NCBI GenBank assembly: GCA_963738185.1 | Contig: CAVTVA010000003.1 | Coordinates: 806,001 to 870,000, forward strand | Direction of reading: 5' to 3' | Length of the DNA stretch: 64,000 nt | DNA from: AP-15 sp963738185 | GTDB taxonomy: Bacteria > Pseudomonadota > Alphaproteobacteria > ATCC43930 > CGMCC-115725 | Shown: positions 1 through 8,766 of the stretch, in pieces | How the letters are laid out: the number at the start of each line of letters is the position of its first letter | Numbering within the stretch: the first letter of the stretch is position 1 | Position numbers and translations under genes: made by a program | The notes under the pieces: model-generated | What the model saw: the letters and a program-made list of their open reading frames with translations, nothing else | What the model was told of the DNA's origin: nothing | The model's database searches: none

Positions 1-682
1 TGATGCGGTAGTCATGGGTGACCATGATCACCGCGGCGTCATGCTCGACGGTCGTCTCCTTGAGCAGATCGATCACTTTGCGCGCCGAGTTGCGGTCGAG
101 CGCCGCGGTCGGCTCGTCGGCGAGGACGAGGCGCGGGCGGTTGACCAGCGCGCGGGCGATCGCGACCCGCTGCCGCTCGCCGCCCGACAACAGCCGCGGC
201 TTGTAATCGACCCGGTGGCCGAGCCCGAGCCGCTCGAGAATGGCGACGCCACGCCGCCGCATTTCGCTTACCGGCTCATGGCCGAGCTGCATCGCCATCT
301 TGACGTTCTCATAGGCGGTCAGCGCGTCGAATAGGTTATGCATTTGGAAAATAAAGCCAATGTCACGCCGCACCTCGACCAGGTCACGCGGGTGCAGACG
401 CGACAGGTCGCGGCCCAAAATCTCGATATGCCCATCCTGAACCGAGCGCAGCGCGCCGACCAATGTCAGCAAAGTGGTCTTGCCGGCGCCCGAGGGGCCG
501 GTCATCACCACCAGCTGACCCGGCGGGATCTCGATGCAGTTATCGAACAGAACCTGATTGCGCGCCTCACCCTCGCCGTAAAAGTGGTTCAACCCCTCCA
601 CCGCCACGACCGCCGGCGCTGCTGCGGCCGGTTCTGTCGGAGGCGGCGGCGCCAGCGGCTCGGCGACCATCGCAGAACACAT
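1..682 (-). CDS. ABC exporter ATP-binding subunit, DevA/LolD-like (partial)
   Basis: ATPase of an ABC exporter; it would power the two FtsX-type permeases encoded just upstream. The reading frame is open to the window edge, so the C-terminus is missing. Visible in order are Walker A (TGPSGAGKTTLL), the signature (LLSGGERQRVAIARA), Walker B (LVLADEPTAALD) and the start of the H-loop (MVTHD). A proline/alanine-rich stretch of about 25 residues precedes the domain. The ATG overlaps the stop of the upstream permease by one base (TGATG), so the two are translationally coupled. The family (DevA, MacB, LolD) exports lipids, lipoproteins or peptides; the cargo cannot be told from sequence. Confidence 0.9.
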   Translation of the reverse strand, partial: MCSAMVAEPLAPPPPTEPAAAAPAVVAVEGLNHFYGEGEARNQVLFDNCIEIPPGQLVVMTGPSGAGKTTLLTLVGALRSVQDGHIEILGRDLSRLHPRDLVEVRRDIGFIFQMHNLFDALTAYENVKMAMQLGHEPVSEMRRRGVAILERLGLGHRVDYKPRLLSGGERQRVAIARALVNRPRLVLADEPTAALDRNSARKVIDLLKETTVEHDAAVIMVTHDYRI

Positions 683-1869
683 CAGAACACCTCCGCCGGG
701 TCTGCCGCGATCACGCGGCGCACCGCGATCACGGCCGATATCAGGCACATGCCGAGGGTGAGGCCAAAGCTTACAGCGGTAATCTCGGCGGTCATCCGCA
801 ATGGCAGCAGCGCTATTTCGCCGATCACCCGATAGAGCACGATGCCCAATATCCAGGCCGGGACCCAGCCGGCGAGCGCATTCAACCCGGCCTGGCCGAG
901 CACGACCCGCAACAGGTAGCGCGTCGGATAGCCGATCGCCTTCAGGGTCGCGTATTGCGGCAGCTGGTCGGCGACATCGGCATAGGTGATCTGGTAGGCG
1001 ATCAGCATGCCGACGACAAAGCCGACAATAGTGCCGATCGCAAAAATCGGCCCGGCCGAGGACACGTCGGCCTGATAGGTGCGTTCGAAGGCGATCAGCT
1101 GGGCCTTGGTCAGCACGGTCGTCGTGCGCGGCAGCGCCTTGCCGAGTGCCTTCTGCACTGTGGCCGGGTCGGCGCCGGCGGCGAGCTTGATCACCCCTGC
1201 CTCGATACCGGGCGGGGTCCCGGCGGCGCCGCGCATCACACCGGCAAAGGTGCGCTCGCTCATGACGACCGTCCCGTCGCTGCCAAAGTCGGGGCCGAGG
1301 GCAAAGCGGCCGACGATGGCGACCTTGGCGCCATTCAATTCGGATTGGGTGGCCGCCCCGTTCATGCCGAGAAAGCGCCGCGAGCGGCGATCGACCAGGA
1401 CCGTGTTGGGAGCATCCAATCGCCCGCGCTCGGCATTGATTTGCGGGAAGGTAAAGACCGGCTGGTCGGGGATGAAGGCAAAAGCGCGGACCAGAAAGCG
1501 TTTGCCGTCGAACGGGTTGGTCCAGAACAGATCGTACCAGTCGGCGTAGAGCGGCCGGGCGCTGGCAACCCCGGGAACGGCCCGGGCGACCGCCAGCTCG
1601 GCGGCCGGGATCGGGTCTTGCGTGGCGAACTGGTATTTGTGCGCGCTCTGCAAAAATATGTCGCCGTCGAGACCGCGGATGACCTGCAGCGAGCTGTCGA
1701 AAAAGCCTTGCTCGAAGCCCAGCTGCATCAGCATCAACAGCACCGCAAAGCCAATCCCGGCGCTGGAGCGCAGCAGCCGGCGCTGGTTCGCCACCAGGCT
1801 GCGCCACGCCAGCGGGACCGGCCGCGGGCGTCGCCCCGTTTGGCCGAAGAGGGAGGAGGCGATCGACAA
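682..1869 (-). CDS. ABC transporter permease, DevC-like
   Basis: Inner-membrane permease of the FtsX/MacB superfamily, about 395 residues, close to the usual DevC length. It has an N-terminal membrane helix (near residues 30-50), a long periplasmic domain, and three helices in the last 130 residues. The conserved cytoplasmic segment QYATLKAIGYP sits between the second and third helix. No ATG fits; the chosen start is a TTG preceded by GGGAGG at 7 nt. A longer open frame upstream lies inside the preceding gene and was rejected. The gene lies 17 bp after the other permease and overlaps the ATPase gene by one base. Confidence 0.85.
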   Translation of the reverse strand: MSIASSLFGQTGRRPRPVPLAWRSLVANQRRLLRSSAGIGFAVLLMLMQLGFEQGFFDSSLQVIRGLDGDIFLQSAHKYQFATQDPIPAAELAVARAVPGVASARPLYADWYDLFWTNPFDGKRFLVRAFAFIPDQPVFTFPQINAERGRLDAPNTVLVDRRSRRFLGMNGAATQSELNGAKVAIVGRFALGPDFGSDGTVVMSERTFAGVMRGAAGTPPGIEAGVIKLAAGADPATVQKALGKALPRTTTVLTKAQLIAFERTYQADVSSAGPIFAIGTIVGFVVGMLIAYQITYADVADQLPQYATLKAIGYPTRYLLRVVLGQAGLNALAGWVPAWILGIVLYRVIGEIALLPLRMTAEITAVSFGLTLGMCLISAVIAVRRVIAADPAEVF

Positions 1870-1886
1870 TGCCCAACCCTCCCGGC

Positions 1887-3110
1887 TCAAAACACGTCGG
1901 CCGGATCGGCGCGGCGCAACCCGCCGAGCGCCAGCAGCGCCGAGATCGCCGCCATCACGAGGGCCGCAACCAGCACGGCGGCGACATGGGCCGCGGTCAT
2001 CGTCACCGGCAGCAAGGTCGCCTCGCGGATCACGCGATAGAGCCAAGCCGCCGCGGCCAGCGCCGGGGCGAAGCCGGCGATGACGATCAGCAGCGACATT
2101 GCCGAGACGGTAACGGCGAGCGCGCCGTCGCCATAGCCGATCGCCTTCAGGGTCGCGAATTGCGGCAGCTGCCGCCCCACTTGCGTCGAGACGATCTGGT
2201 ACAAAACCATGATCCCGACCACTACCGCGATCAGCAGCCCCGAGCCGAAAATCAGTCCGACCGAGGTGCGTGTCGTCCAATACGAGGTTTCGCGGCGGGT
2301 GAGCTCCGCGCGGGTGAAGAGCTGCGTGCCGGGCCCGGCGAGCCCGCGCAGCCGCGTTTCAGCCAGCATCGGATCGACCCCCGGCTTTAGTCGGATCAAC
2401 CCGAGATTGGCTTGGCCGAGACCGCGGCCGGGGAACAGGCGGGCGAAATTCCCGGTGCTCGCAAGGGCAACGCCGAGCCCCATAAAGCCGGTGCCGAGCC
2501 GGTAGCGACCGCCGAGCGTCACCGCGCGGTCGCCGATCTCGACCACCCGGCCGGGGGTGAGCGGCCCGAACATCGGGCGGGTCGTGCTGTCGACCAGGAC
2601 CGTGTCCGGCCGTTGCAGCACCGCGATCTGCCGGTTGATGCTGTGCGGCTGGAAAACGCCGCTCTTCGGCTCAACGCCGATGACAAAGAGATCGGGCCAT
2701 ACCCCGCCCACGCCGCCCTTCCACTTCGCCACGCCGAAATAGAGCGGCGTCGCCGCGGCGACCTCGGGCGACGTGCGCACCCGGTCGAGCCGGCTCACGG
2801 CGAACGCGCCCGGCTGGGCCTGATATTCGTACTGATCCGAGACCAGCAGCAGGTCGAAACGCAGATTGTCATAGAGCAGCATTCCGCCGAGCGGCACCGC
2901 ATAGAACAGGCCGAGCTGAATAAACACCAGCAGGATCGCCATGAAGATCCCGACCAGCGCCAGCACCGTCCGGCCCTTTTGGTGGGTCAGGATGCGCCAG
3001 GCAAGCGAGAGCGTCACCTCCGGCTGAACCCTCGGCAATACCGCGGCTGAAGCACCAGATCCTCCCCACTGTCGCGGCGATCCCCGGCGCCGCTTCGGAA
3101 TGTCGAGCAT
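1887..3110 (-). CDS. ABC transporter permease, DevC-like (second copy)
   Basis: Second FtsX-type permease, about 407 residues. The architecture matches the next gene: one N-terminal helix (about residues 48-72), a large extracytoplasmic domain and three C-terminal helices around the shared segment QFATLKAIGYG. The two copies probably form a heterodimeric channel with the downstream ATPase. DevBCA systems normally include an HlyD-type adaptor (DevB); none is visible here, and the next gene upstream is a secreted propeller protein. A GTG about 31 codons downstream (near 3017) is an alternative start, because homologues begin close to the first membrane helix. Confidence 0.85.
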   Translation of the reverse strand: MLDIPKRRRGSPRQWGGSGASAAVLPRVQPEVTLSLAWRILTHQKGRTVLALVGIFMAILLVFIQLGLFYAVPLGGMLLYDNLRFDLLLVSDQYEYQAQPGAFAVSRLDRVRTSPEVAAATPLYFGVAKWKGGVGGVWPDLFVIGVEPKSGVFQPHSINRQIAVLQRPDTVLVDSTTRPMFGPLTPGRVVEIGDRAVTLGGRYRLGTGFMGLGVALASTGNFARLFPGRGLGQANLGLIRLKPGVDPMLAETRLRGLAGPGTQLFTRAELTRRETSYWTTRTSVGLIFGSGLLIAVVVGIMVLYQIVSTQVGRQLPQFATLKAIGYGDGALAVTVSAMSLLIVIAGFAPALAAAAWLYRVIREATLLPVTMTAAHVAAVLVAALVMAAISALLALGGLRRADPADVF

Positions 3111-3278
3111 ACCTTGACCGAGGCCCGGCCGGCTTCAATAATCGGCGATCACCGGCTGGTCGGGTCAATCAGATTGTTTTGATTCGCGCCTGCAAAACCG
3201 GTGAAATCTGATCAAAGTCAGCCGAGGAGTTGACTTTGCCGGCGCCTTTCCTCACCAACGCCAGCGGCAATCGGCCGG

Positions 3279-4433
3279 TTACCGGCTTTCGACGTCGCCT
3301 TGCGCCGGAAAACGCGGGATATCGGCGCGAATCGCGGCGATCGTGTAGTGCTTGACCTCGAGCGTCCACGGCGAATCGATCGCCGGCTCGGGCACGCCGG
3401 CATAGGGCAGGTATAATGCCAGGTTCGACACGTAGAGCGTCTTTCCGTCCGGGCTGAACGCCGGGCTCGCCGGAAACAGCAGACCCTGGATCGTGCCGTT
3501 CCTGCTGATGCCGTCGAAATCGCCGCGCTTGGCGATGACCCTTGCGGCGGTGTGGCCCAGCGCATCGGTCGCGGTCGGATCGATCACGTCGATTTCGTCC
3601 TCCTGATTGGCCACGACCCAGAGGTTATCGCGCCGGTCGATCGCGATGCCGTCGGGCGCGTTGATGCCGGTGGTCAGCACCGTCGCCGGCCCCTTGACCG
3701 AGACCGAGCCGTCATTGTTCGCGATCAGCGGCACCTCGACGATCGAATGATAGGCGGTGTTGGCGACATACATCTCGGTCAATTCGTTGTTGAGCTCGAC
3801 GCCGTTGGCGCCAAACGGCGGGACCAGGATCACCCCCGAGGCGGCTTGCGGCGACAAGGTCTGGGAGCTGACAAAGATGGTCGGGGCTCCGCCATTGGGA
3901 CCGGTCTTCCAGATGACGCCCTGGAACGAGTCCGACACGTAGACATTCCCGGCCTTGTCGAAAGTCAGACCATTGAGGCCGGAGGCCGATCCCAACCCGG
4001 TATTCATAAACACGCTCGACTTTCCGGTGACCGGATCGGCCCGCCACACAATCCCCTGGGCCAGGTCGCAGATCAGCAACGTTTTCGAAGATGCCTGAAA
4101 CACCAGCCCCAGGAGGGTGGTGCTGGGCTGCGGCGCCGGGGCCGGGACCGGGTTGACCAGCGCCACATTCCTGAGCAGACGGCCGTTCGGCCGGAACGAA
4201 AACAGATGCGGCGGCCGGGCGACCGGGCCGTTGCGGTTGACGCCGAATGATGGCGTGTAGACCGTGCCGTCCGGCCCGACCGTCAGCCCCTCGATATCGA
4301 CCGGCGCGTTGCCCGGCAAGTTCGGCACAACTGCGAATGTCTGCGTCCTGCCGCGATCCCAAGCGCCGGCCGGGGCAGCGGTAAAGAGCAGCGGCAACGC
4401 CAGCACAGCGCAGAAAAACAATGATGTGCGCAT
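3279..4433 (-). CDS. secreted SMP-30/NHL-type beta-propeller protein
   Basis: Exported protein of 384 residues with a clear Sec signal peptide (MRTSLFFCAVLALPLLFTAA, cleavage after AGA near residue 24). The mature part has repeated blades of the type 'G-hydrophobic-DGTVY', 'DKAGNVYVSD', 'DRRDNLWVV' and 'SPDGKTLYVS', typical of six-bladed NHL/SMP-30 propellers. It is probably periplasmic; binding or lactonase activity is possible but no metal-site residues can be assigned with certainty. The start is supported by GGGGAGG six bases before the ATG. It is not obviously co-transcribed with the exporter, the gap being 168 bp. Confidence 0.8.
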   Translation of the reverse strand: MRTSLFFCAVLALPLLFTAAPAGAWDRGRTQTFAVVPNLPGNAPVDIEGLTVGPDGTVYTPSFGVNRNGPVARPPHLFSFRPNGRLLRNVALVNPVPAPAPQPSTTLLGLVFQASSKTLLICDLAQGIVWRADPVTGKSSVFMNTGLGSASGLNGLTFDKAGNVYVSDSFQGVIWKTGPNGGAPTIFVSSQTLSPQAASGVILVPPFGANGVELNNELTEMYVANTAYHSIVEVPLIANNDGSVSVKGPATVLTTGINAPDGIAIDRRDNLWVVANQEDEIDVIDPTATDALGHTAARVIAKRGDFDGISRNGTIQGLLFPASPAFSPDGKTLYVSNLALYLPYAGVPEPAIDSPWTLEVKHYTIAAIRADIPRFPAQGDVESR

Positions 4434-4706
4434 CGTGTCCTCCCCAAGGTGTTTTGGTTAATTCTTGTTGGGATCGAGAACAAATCCCCGACCGGCCCAA
4501 TAGCAACGCCGGTCTACCTGCGCCTGTCAAGCGCGCAACGCCGGCAATCATGCCGATCCTCGCGCGACCGCGCCGTCCTCGATCGCCCTCAGATCGGCCA
4601 ACGCGCCGGCGATCGTGGCCGGCGTTCCGGCGACTCAATTCGAACAAAGGCGAGCGCCGATCTGCCCCTATGCCGGGTTTCAGCCTCGGCCAGCGAAACA
4701 CAAGGG

Positions 4707-5426
4707 TCAGGGCGACAGGCGGCACTCGTTGATCGGCGGGACCCGCCCGTAAAGCTGGCGGGTCAACAGACGCGGCGCCCCGGTCGGCGCGCCGACATAG
4801 ATCGTGGCCCCGGTGTTGGTGTTGGCGACGGCCTTTTTGCAATTCGCAAAAAACGATCGTTCACAGGGATAGGGGCCGGCAATCTGATAGCCGGCCGGCG
4901 AGTTTTGCGGGGTCGCTACCGTGACCGGACAGGAGCAGATGATCTGGTTTTTCCCCAGCGGCTTGGCAAACCCCGGGAACGATTGGCCCTTGCTGCCGGT
5001 AAAGCACACGCCGCCGTCGCATTGCGCATAGGCGCCGTTTGAGGTGCCGGAGGGGCAGTCGTAGAGCGCCTTGGTGCCATAGGGCGCCACGACCGAGGGC
5101 GGCAGGCTGTAGGTGCTGACCATGTAGCCGTTTTTCTTACCCTCCTCATTGATGGTGCAGACATTCTGATTGCGGCCGAAGTTGAAGGGCAGGCTGATGC
5201 TGTCGCCCTCTTTCACGTCGCATTTGCAATAGGAAAGCCCATTGAGCACAAAGCAGCTGGCGACCGCGCACAGCGCGTAAGTCTGATCGGTGCAGATTTT
5301 GAAGGCCCGCGGCGCGGTGGTGATCAGCGCGCTCGCCGGGTCGGCGGCCTTGGCGCCAGGGACCCACGCGCCGCCCGCCGCCAGCATGACCGCACCGAAC
5401 AACACCGCCAGCAGCCGTGATCTCAT
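4707..5426 (-). CDS. cysteine-rich secreted protein of unknown family
   Basis: I do not recognise this family. From the ATG at 5426 (preceded by AGGGGGG) the protein has 239 residues and a signal peptide ending at AGAKA. The mature part contains about 14 cysteines, many as closely spaced pairs (CTDQTYALC, SYCKCD, IICSC), implying several disulfides in the periplasm or outside the cell. There is no membrane anchor after the signal peptide. An upstream in-frame ATG would add 38 residues before the signal peptide and was rejected. It is transcribed away from the dehydrogenase gene at 5669, and the 242-bp gap presumably holds promoters for both. Confidence 0.7.
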   Translation of the reverse strand: MRSRLLAVLFGAVMLAAGGAWVPGAKAADPASALITTAPRAFKICTDQTYALCAVASCFVLNGLSYCKCDVKEGDSISLPFNFGRNQNVCTINEEGKKNGYMVSTYSLPPSVVAPYGTKALYDCPSGTSNGAYAQCDGGVCFTGSKGQSFPGFAKPLGKNQIICSCPVTVATPQNSPAGYQIAGPYPCERSFFANCKKAVANTNTGATIYVGAPTGAPRLLTRQLYGRVPPINECRLSP

Positions 5427-5668
5427 CGAACCTGTCCCCCCTTGCAACCGCGCGATGTTGCCAGCCGTGCCGTCAGCAAAACGTCCGCGGCTTTGGGCCA
5501 TCGGCCTCAGACTGCGGCCTCGCCCGATATTCGTGCGCAAATCGTGTAGATCGCGTTACCAGGCGAACCCCGCCCGGCCCGGCGGCGGCGCCCGAATCGG
5601 CGGAAGCGTTGACATTGCGCGGCCCGGACGGTCTGATCGACGCCGAAATTCGATCACATCGGGAGGGG

Positions 5669-6718
5669 ATGTTGGCCAAGTTCAGGATCGCAACGCCGGC
5701 GGGTGCCAGCTTTACCGTCGCCGGCGGGGGCTATGGCTACGAGATGGAGGCGCTGACCCCGATCGACGCCGAAATCTACGAGATACCGGCCGGCTCCGAG
5801 GAGGAATTCGTCAGCGCCGCGAAGGACGCCGACGCGCTCTACGCCAAGGGCCGGCGGATCACCAAAAAGATGATCGACGGCCTCGGGCGCTGCAGGATCA
5901 TCTCGCTCGGCAGCGTCGGGGTCGACAGCGTCGATGTCGAGGCGGCGACGGCCAAAGGCATCCCGGTCACCAATTGCCCCGACACCTTTATCGAGGAGGT
6001 CGCCGATCACGCGATGACCTTGATCCTGGCCACCCATCGCCGGCTGATCGAGCAGGACCGCATGGTGCGCGACGGGCGCTGGGCCGAGGGCCGGCCGGCC
6101 CTGCTCAAAATCCCGCGGCTGCGCGGCATGACCTTGGGGCTGATCGCCTTTGGCCATGTCGCGCGCGCGGTCGCCGAGCGGGCCAAGCCGTTTGGCCTGC
6201 ACATCATCGCCTACGACCCCTATATCGAGGAAATGGCGATGATCGAGCGCGGGGTTGACCCGGTCAGCCTGCCCGAGCTGCTCGCCCGCGCCGACATCAT
6301 CTCGATGCACACGCCGGCGACCGAGAGCGCCAACCGGCTGATCCGCGAAGAGCATTTCCGCCAGATGAAGAAGACCGCGATCTATGTCTCGACCGGGCGC
6401 GGGCCGACCACCGACGAGGCGGCGCTGATCAAGGCGCTCGACGAGGGTCTGATCGCCGGCGCCGGTCTCGATGTGCTCGAGCAGGAGCCGCCGGGCGGCA
6501 ACAACCCGCTCCTACGCATGGACAAGGTGATCCTGACCGCGCATGTCGCCTCGGCCACCGCCCGGTTCGATCCGGCGCGGCGCCGCCGGGTCGGGCTCGA
6601 ATTGTCACTGGCGCTCAGCGGCAAATGGCCGATGTCCTGCGTCAACCCATCGGTGCTGGCGAAGGGCGATTTGCGGCGCTGGCAGCCGGTGTCGATGGAG
6701 CGCGGCCCGAACTCCTGA
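5669..6718 (+). CDS. D-isomer-specific 2-hydroxyacid dehydrogenase
   Basis: NAD(P)-dependent oxidoreductase interconverting a D-2-hydroxyacid and a 2-oxoacid; 349 residues, normal for the family. The Rossmann dinucleotide loop is present but unusual (LGLIAFGHVARA instead of GxGxxG). The catalytic Arg lies in STGRGPTTDEAAL, the Glu in DVLEQEPPG and the His in LTAHVASAT. The ATG follows GGGAGGGG with almost no spacer, so the adjacent TTG could be used instead. The SMP-30-type lactonase gene follows 119 bp downstream, and sugar-acid or aldonic-acid metabolism would suit both. The substrate is not determined. Confidence 0.85.
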   Translation: MLAKFRIATPAGASFTVAGGGYGYEMEALTPIDAEIYEIPAGSEEEFVSAAKDADALYAKGRRITKKMIDGLGRCRIISLGSVGVDSVDVEAATAKGIPVTNCPDTFIEEVADHAMTLILATHRRLIEQDRMVRDGRWAEGRPALLKIPRLRGMTLGLIAFGHVARAVAERAKPFGLHIIAYDPYIEEMAMIERGVDPVSLPELLARADIISMHTPATESANRLIREEHFRQMKKTAIYVSTGRGPTTDEAALIKALDEGLIAGAGLDVLEQEPPGGNNPLLRMDKVILTAHVASATARFDPARRRRVGLELSLALSGKWPMSCVNPSVLAKGDLRRWQPVSMERGPNS

Positions 6719-6736
6719 GGAACGCCCTTTCGTCTT

Positions 6737-6814
6737 GTCATTGCGAGGAGCCAAAGGCGACGAAGCAATCTCGTCACCCGCGCACGAGATGGCTTCGCTG
6801 CGCTCGCAATGACA
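6737..6814. repeat. palindromic intergenic repeat (TGTCATTGCGAG family)
   Basis: A 78-bp imperfect inverted repeat whose ends are TGTCATTGCGAG and CTCGCAATGACA, with an inner pair around GACGAAGC and GCTTCGCTGCG. It belongs to a palindrome class common between genes in alphaproteobacterial genomes. It lies between the dehydrogenase and SMP-30 genes and could fold into a long mRNA hairpin. Confidence 0.8.
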
Positions 6815-6837
6815 GCCGATTTCAGGGAGACCACGCC

Positions 6838-7773
6838 ATGGCCGGCGAACCGATCCGCTACCCCGATCCGGGGATCAAAATCCTCGACCCGCGCTTTGCA
6901 GCGCTGGTGCTCGGCAATGCCGCGATCGAGCGGATCGCCGGCGACTGCCGCTTTACCGAAGGGCCGGTGTGGTTTGGCGACGGCCGGTTTTTGTTGTGGA
7001 GCGACATCCCCAACGACCGGATCATCAAATGGGAGGAGGAAACCGGCGCCGTCAGCATCTTCCGCAGGCCCTCGCATTACGCCAACGGCAACACCCGCGA
7101 CCGCCAGGGCCGGCTTGTCACCTGCGAGATGGACGCGCAGCGCCTGACCCGCACCGAATATGACGGGACGATCACGGTGCTGGCCGACAGCTTTGACGGC
7201 AAAAAGCTGACCGGGCCGAACGATGTCGTGGTCAAGTCCGACGGCTCGATCTGGTTCAGCGACAATGGCGCCGGCATTCGCGGCAATTACCTCGGCCACA
7301 AGGCGACGCCGGAGCTGCCCTACCGGGTCTATCGCATCGATCCCCGAACCGGTGCAGTGACGATCGCGGTCGGCGATATGGAGCGGCCAAACGGGCTCGC
7401 CTTTTCGCCCGATGAGGCCAAGCTCTATGTCGTCGATACGCCGGGTGGGCCAAAGACCGTGCACATCTACGACATCGTCGATGACGGCGCTCGGGCGGCA
7501 AACGGCCGCGTCTTCTTCGACGCGATGCCGGGCTACGCCGACGGCCTGCGCGTCGATGTCGAGGGCAATGTGTGGTGCGGCTTTTCCGGCGGCGAGGGCG
7601 AGGACGGGGTCGCGGTCTTCGCCCCCGACGGCGCCCTGATCGGCCGCATCCTGTTGCCCGAGCGCTGCGCCAATGTCTGTTTCGGCGGCTTGAAGCGCAA
7701 CCGGCTGTTTATGGCGGCGAGCCAGTCGATCTATTCGCTCTACGTCGAAACCCAGGGCGCGGTCGGCGGGTGA
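6838..7773 (+). CDS. SMP-30/gluconolactonase/LRE family protein
   Basis: Cytosolic six-bladed propeller of 311 residues without a signal peptide. Family landmarks are FTEGPVWFGDGRFLLWSDIP near the N-terminus (the Glu is the usual metal ligand), NGNTRDRQGRLVTCE, GPNDVVVKSDGSIWFSD (Asn ligand) and RPNGLAFSPDEAKLYVVDTP (Asn ligand). Such enzymes hydrolyse sugar lactones using a divalent metal. The start ATG at 6838 follows GGGAGA; a longer frame runs back through the palindromic repeat and was rejected. It probably shares a pathway with the upstream dehydrogenase. Confidence 0.88.
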   Translation: MAGEPIRYPDPGIKILDPRFAALVLGNAAIERIAGDCRFTEGPVWFGDGRFLLWSDIPNDRIIKWEEETGAVSIFRRPSHYANGNTRDRQGRLVTCEMDAQRLTRTEYDGTITVLADSFDGKKLTGPNDVVVKSDGSIWFSDNGAGIRGNYLGHKATPELPYRVYRIDPRTGAVTIAVGDMERPNGLAFSPDEAKLYVVDTPGGPKTVHIYDIVDDGARAANGRVFFDAMPGYADGLRVDVEGNVWCGFSGGEGEDGVAVFAPDGALIGRILLPERCANVCFGGLKRNRLFMAASQSIYSLYVETQGAVGG

Positions 7774-7923
7774 CCCCCCTCCCCCGGCTACTCCGGATCG
7801 TGGTCCTCGGGTAGGCGCGCTTTCCGGCCGGGCGGTTTCGACGCGATCGTCTGCTTTCCGGCACGCTGCGCGGCTTCGAGCGCGGACGAGCAACCGTGGT
7901 TCCCGGCCCGGAGGAGGAAGCGC

Positions 7924-8706
7924 ATGTTGCCGTATATCATCATCGCCATTGTCGTGGTCGTGGCCTTTGTTCTGATCACGTCGGCTGTGAAGATCCTGCG
8001 CGAATACGAGAGAGCCGTGGTCTTTACTCTGGGGCGCTTTGAGAGAGTCAAAGGGCCGGGCGTGGTGCTGTTGGTTCCGTTCTTCCAGGAAATGGTGCGC
8101 GTGGATTTGCGCATCCGGGTCATCGAGGTGCCGAGCCAGGACGTGATCTCCCGCGACAACGTCTCTATGAAGGTTGACGCGGTGCTCTATTTCAACGTGG
8201 TCAATCCCGAACGGGCCATCATTCAGGTTCAGTCCTATCTCCCGGCCACCAACATGCTCGCTCAGACGACGCTGCGCACAGTGCTGGGGCAGCATGAGCT
8301 CGACGCGATGCTGTCCGAACGAAAAAAGCTCAGCGCCGATGTCCAGAGCGTCCTCGACGCTCAAACCGAAATCTGGGGGATCAAAGTCAGCAACGTCGAG
8401 ATCAGGACCGTCGAGCTCACGGAAAACATGGTGCGCGCCATCGCCAAGCAGGCAGAGGCAGAACGCGACCGGCGCGCCAAGATCATCCACGCGGAGGCCG
8501 AGTTCCAGGCTTCGCAAACCCTGGTCAACGCCGCCCGGATCCTCGCGAGCGTTCCGGCCGCCATGCAGCTGCGCTACCTGCAAACGCTGACGGAGATCGG
8601 CGGCGAACAGAATTCCACCGTGGTCTTTCCGATGCCGATTGACATCGTCAAACCATTCCTCGAGCTTTTGGAGAAAACCGGCAAGGCGCCTGCCGCCTTG
8701 ACGTGA
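7924..8706 (+). CDS. slipin (stomatin-like SPFH/band 7 membrane protein)
   Basis: Membrane scaffold of 260 residues. It has an N-terminal helix (residues 2-22), then an SPFH domain with REYERAVVFTLGR, a proline-containing hairpin (VLLVPFFQEM) and VPSQDVISRDNVSM, and a coiled-coil rich in Ala/Glu/Arg (EAERDRRAKIIHAEAE). The length and motif set are those of the prokaryotic slipin group. In many genomes slipins sit beside an NfeD-like protease partner; none is visible here. The start has a strong site (GGAGGAGG). The 150 bp before it hold no convincing gene. Confidence 0.92.
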   Translation: MLPYIIIAIVVVVAFVLITSAVKILREYERAVVFTLGRFERVKGPGVVLLVPFFQEMVRVDLRIRVIEVPSQDVISRDNVSMKVDAVLYFNVVNPERAIIQVQSYLPATNMLAQTTLRTVLGQHELDAMLSERKKLSADVQSVLDAQTEIWGIKVSNVEIRTVELTENMVRAIAKQAEAERDRRAKIIHAEAEFQASQTLVNAARILASVPAAMQLRYLQTLTEIGGEQNSTVVFPMPIDIVKPFLELLEKTGKAPAALT

Positions 8707-8766
8707 CGCCGGTCTAGCGCACGCGACGCTGGTCTACCTCAAAAGTTCGCTGATCCTGACTGCCGT

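Noticed and set aside
463..2040. Long plus-strand open frame opposite the ABC genes
   Set aside because: Arg/Gly/Asp-rich translation typical of the antisense of GC-rich genes; the minus strand encodes clear ABC proteins.
682..2280. 532-codon minus-strand open frame upstream of the second permease
   Set aside because: The N-terminal 137 codons overlap the preceding permease in another frame and have no family resemblance; a TTG at 1869 with a good ribosome site gives a normal-length protein.
7788..7923. Possible 45-residue minus-strand protein (MRFLLRAGNHGCSS start)
   Set aside because: Its start region is the ribosome site of the slipin gene and there is no supporting family or promoter.
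6382..8583. 733-codon minus-strand open frame
   Set aside because: It runs opposite three recognised plus-strand genes and through a palindromic repeat; the translation has no family features.
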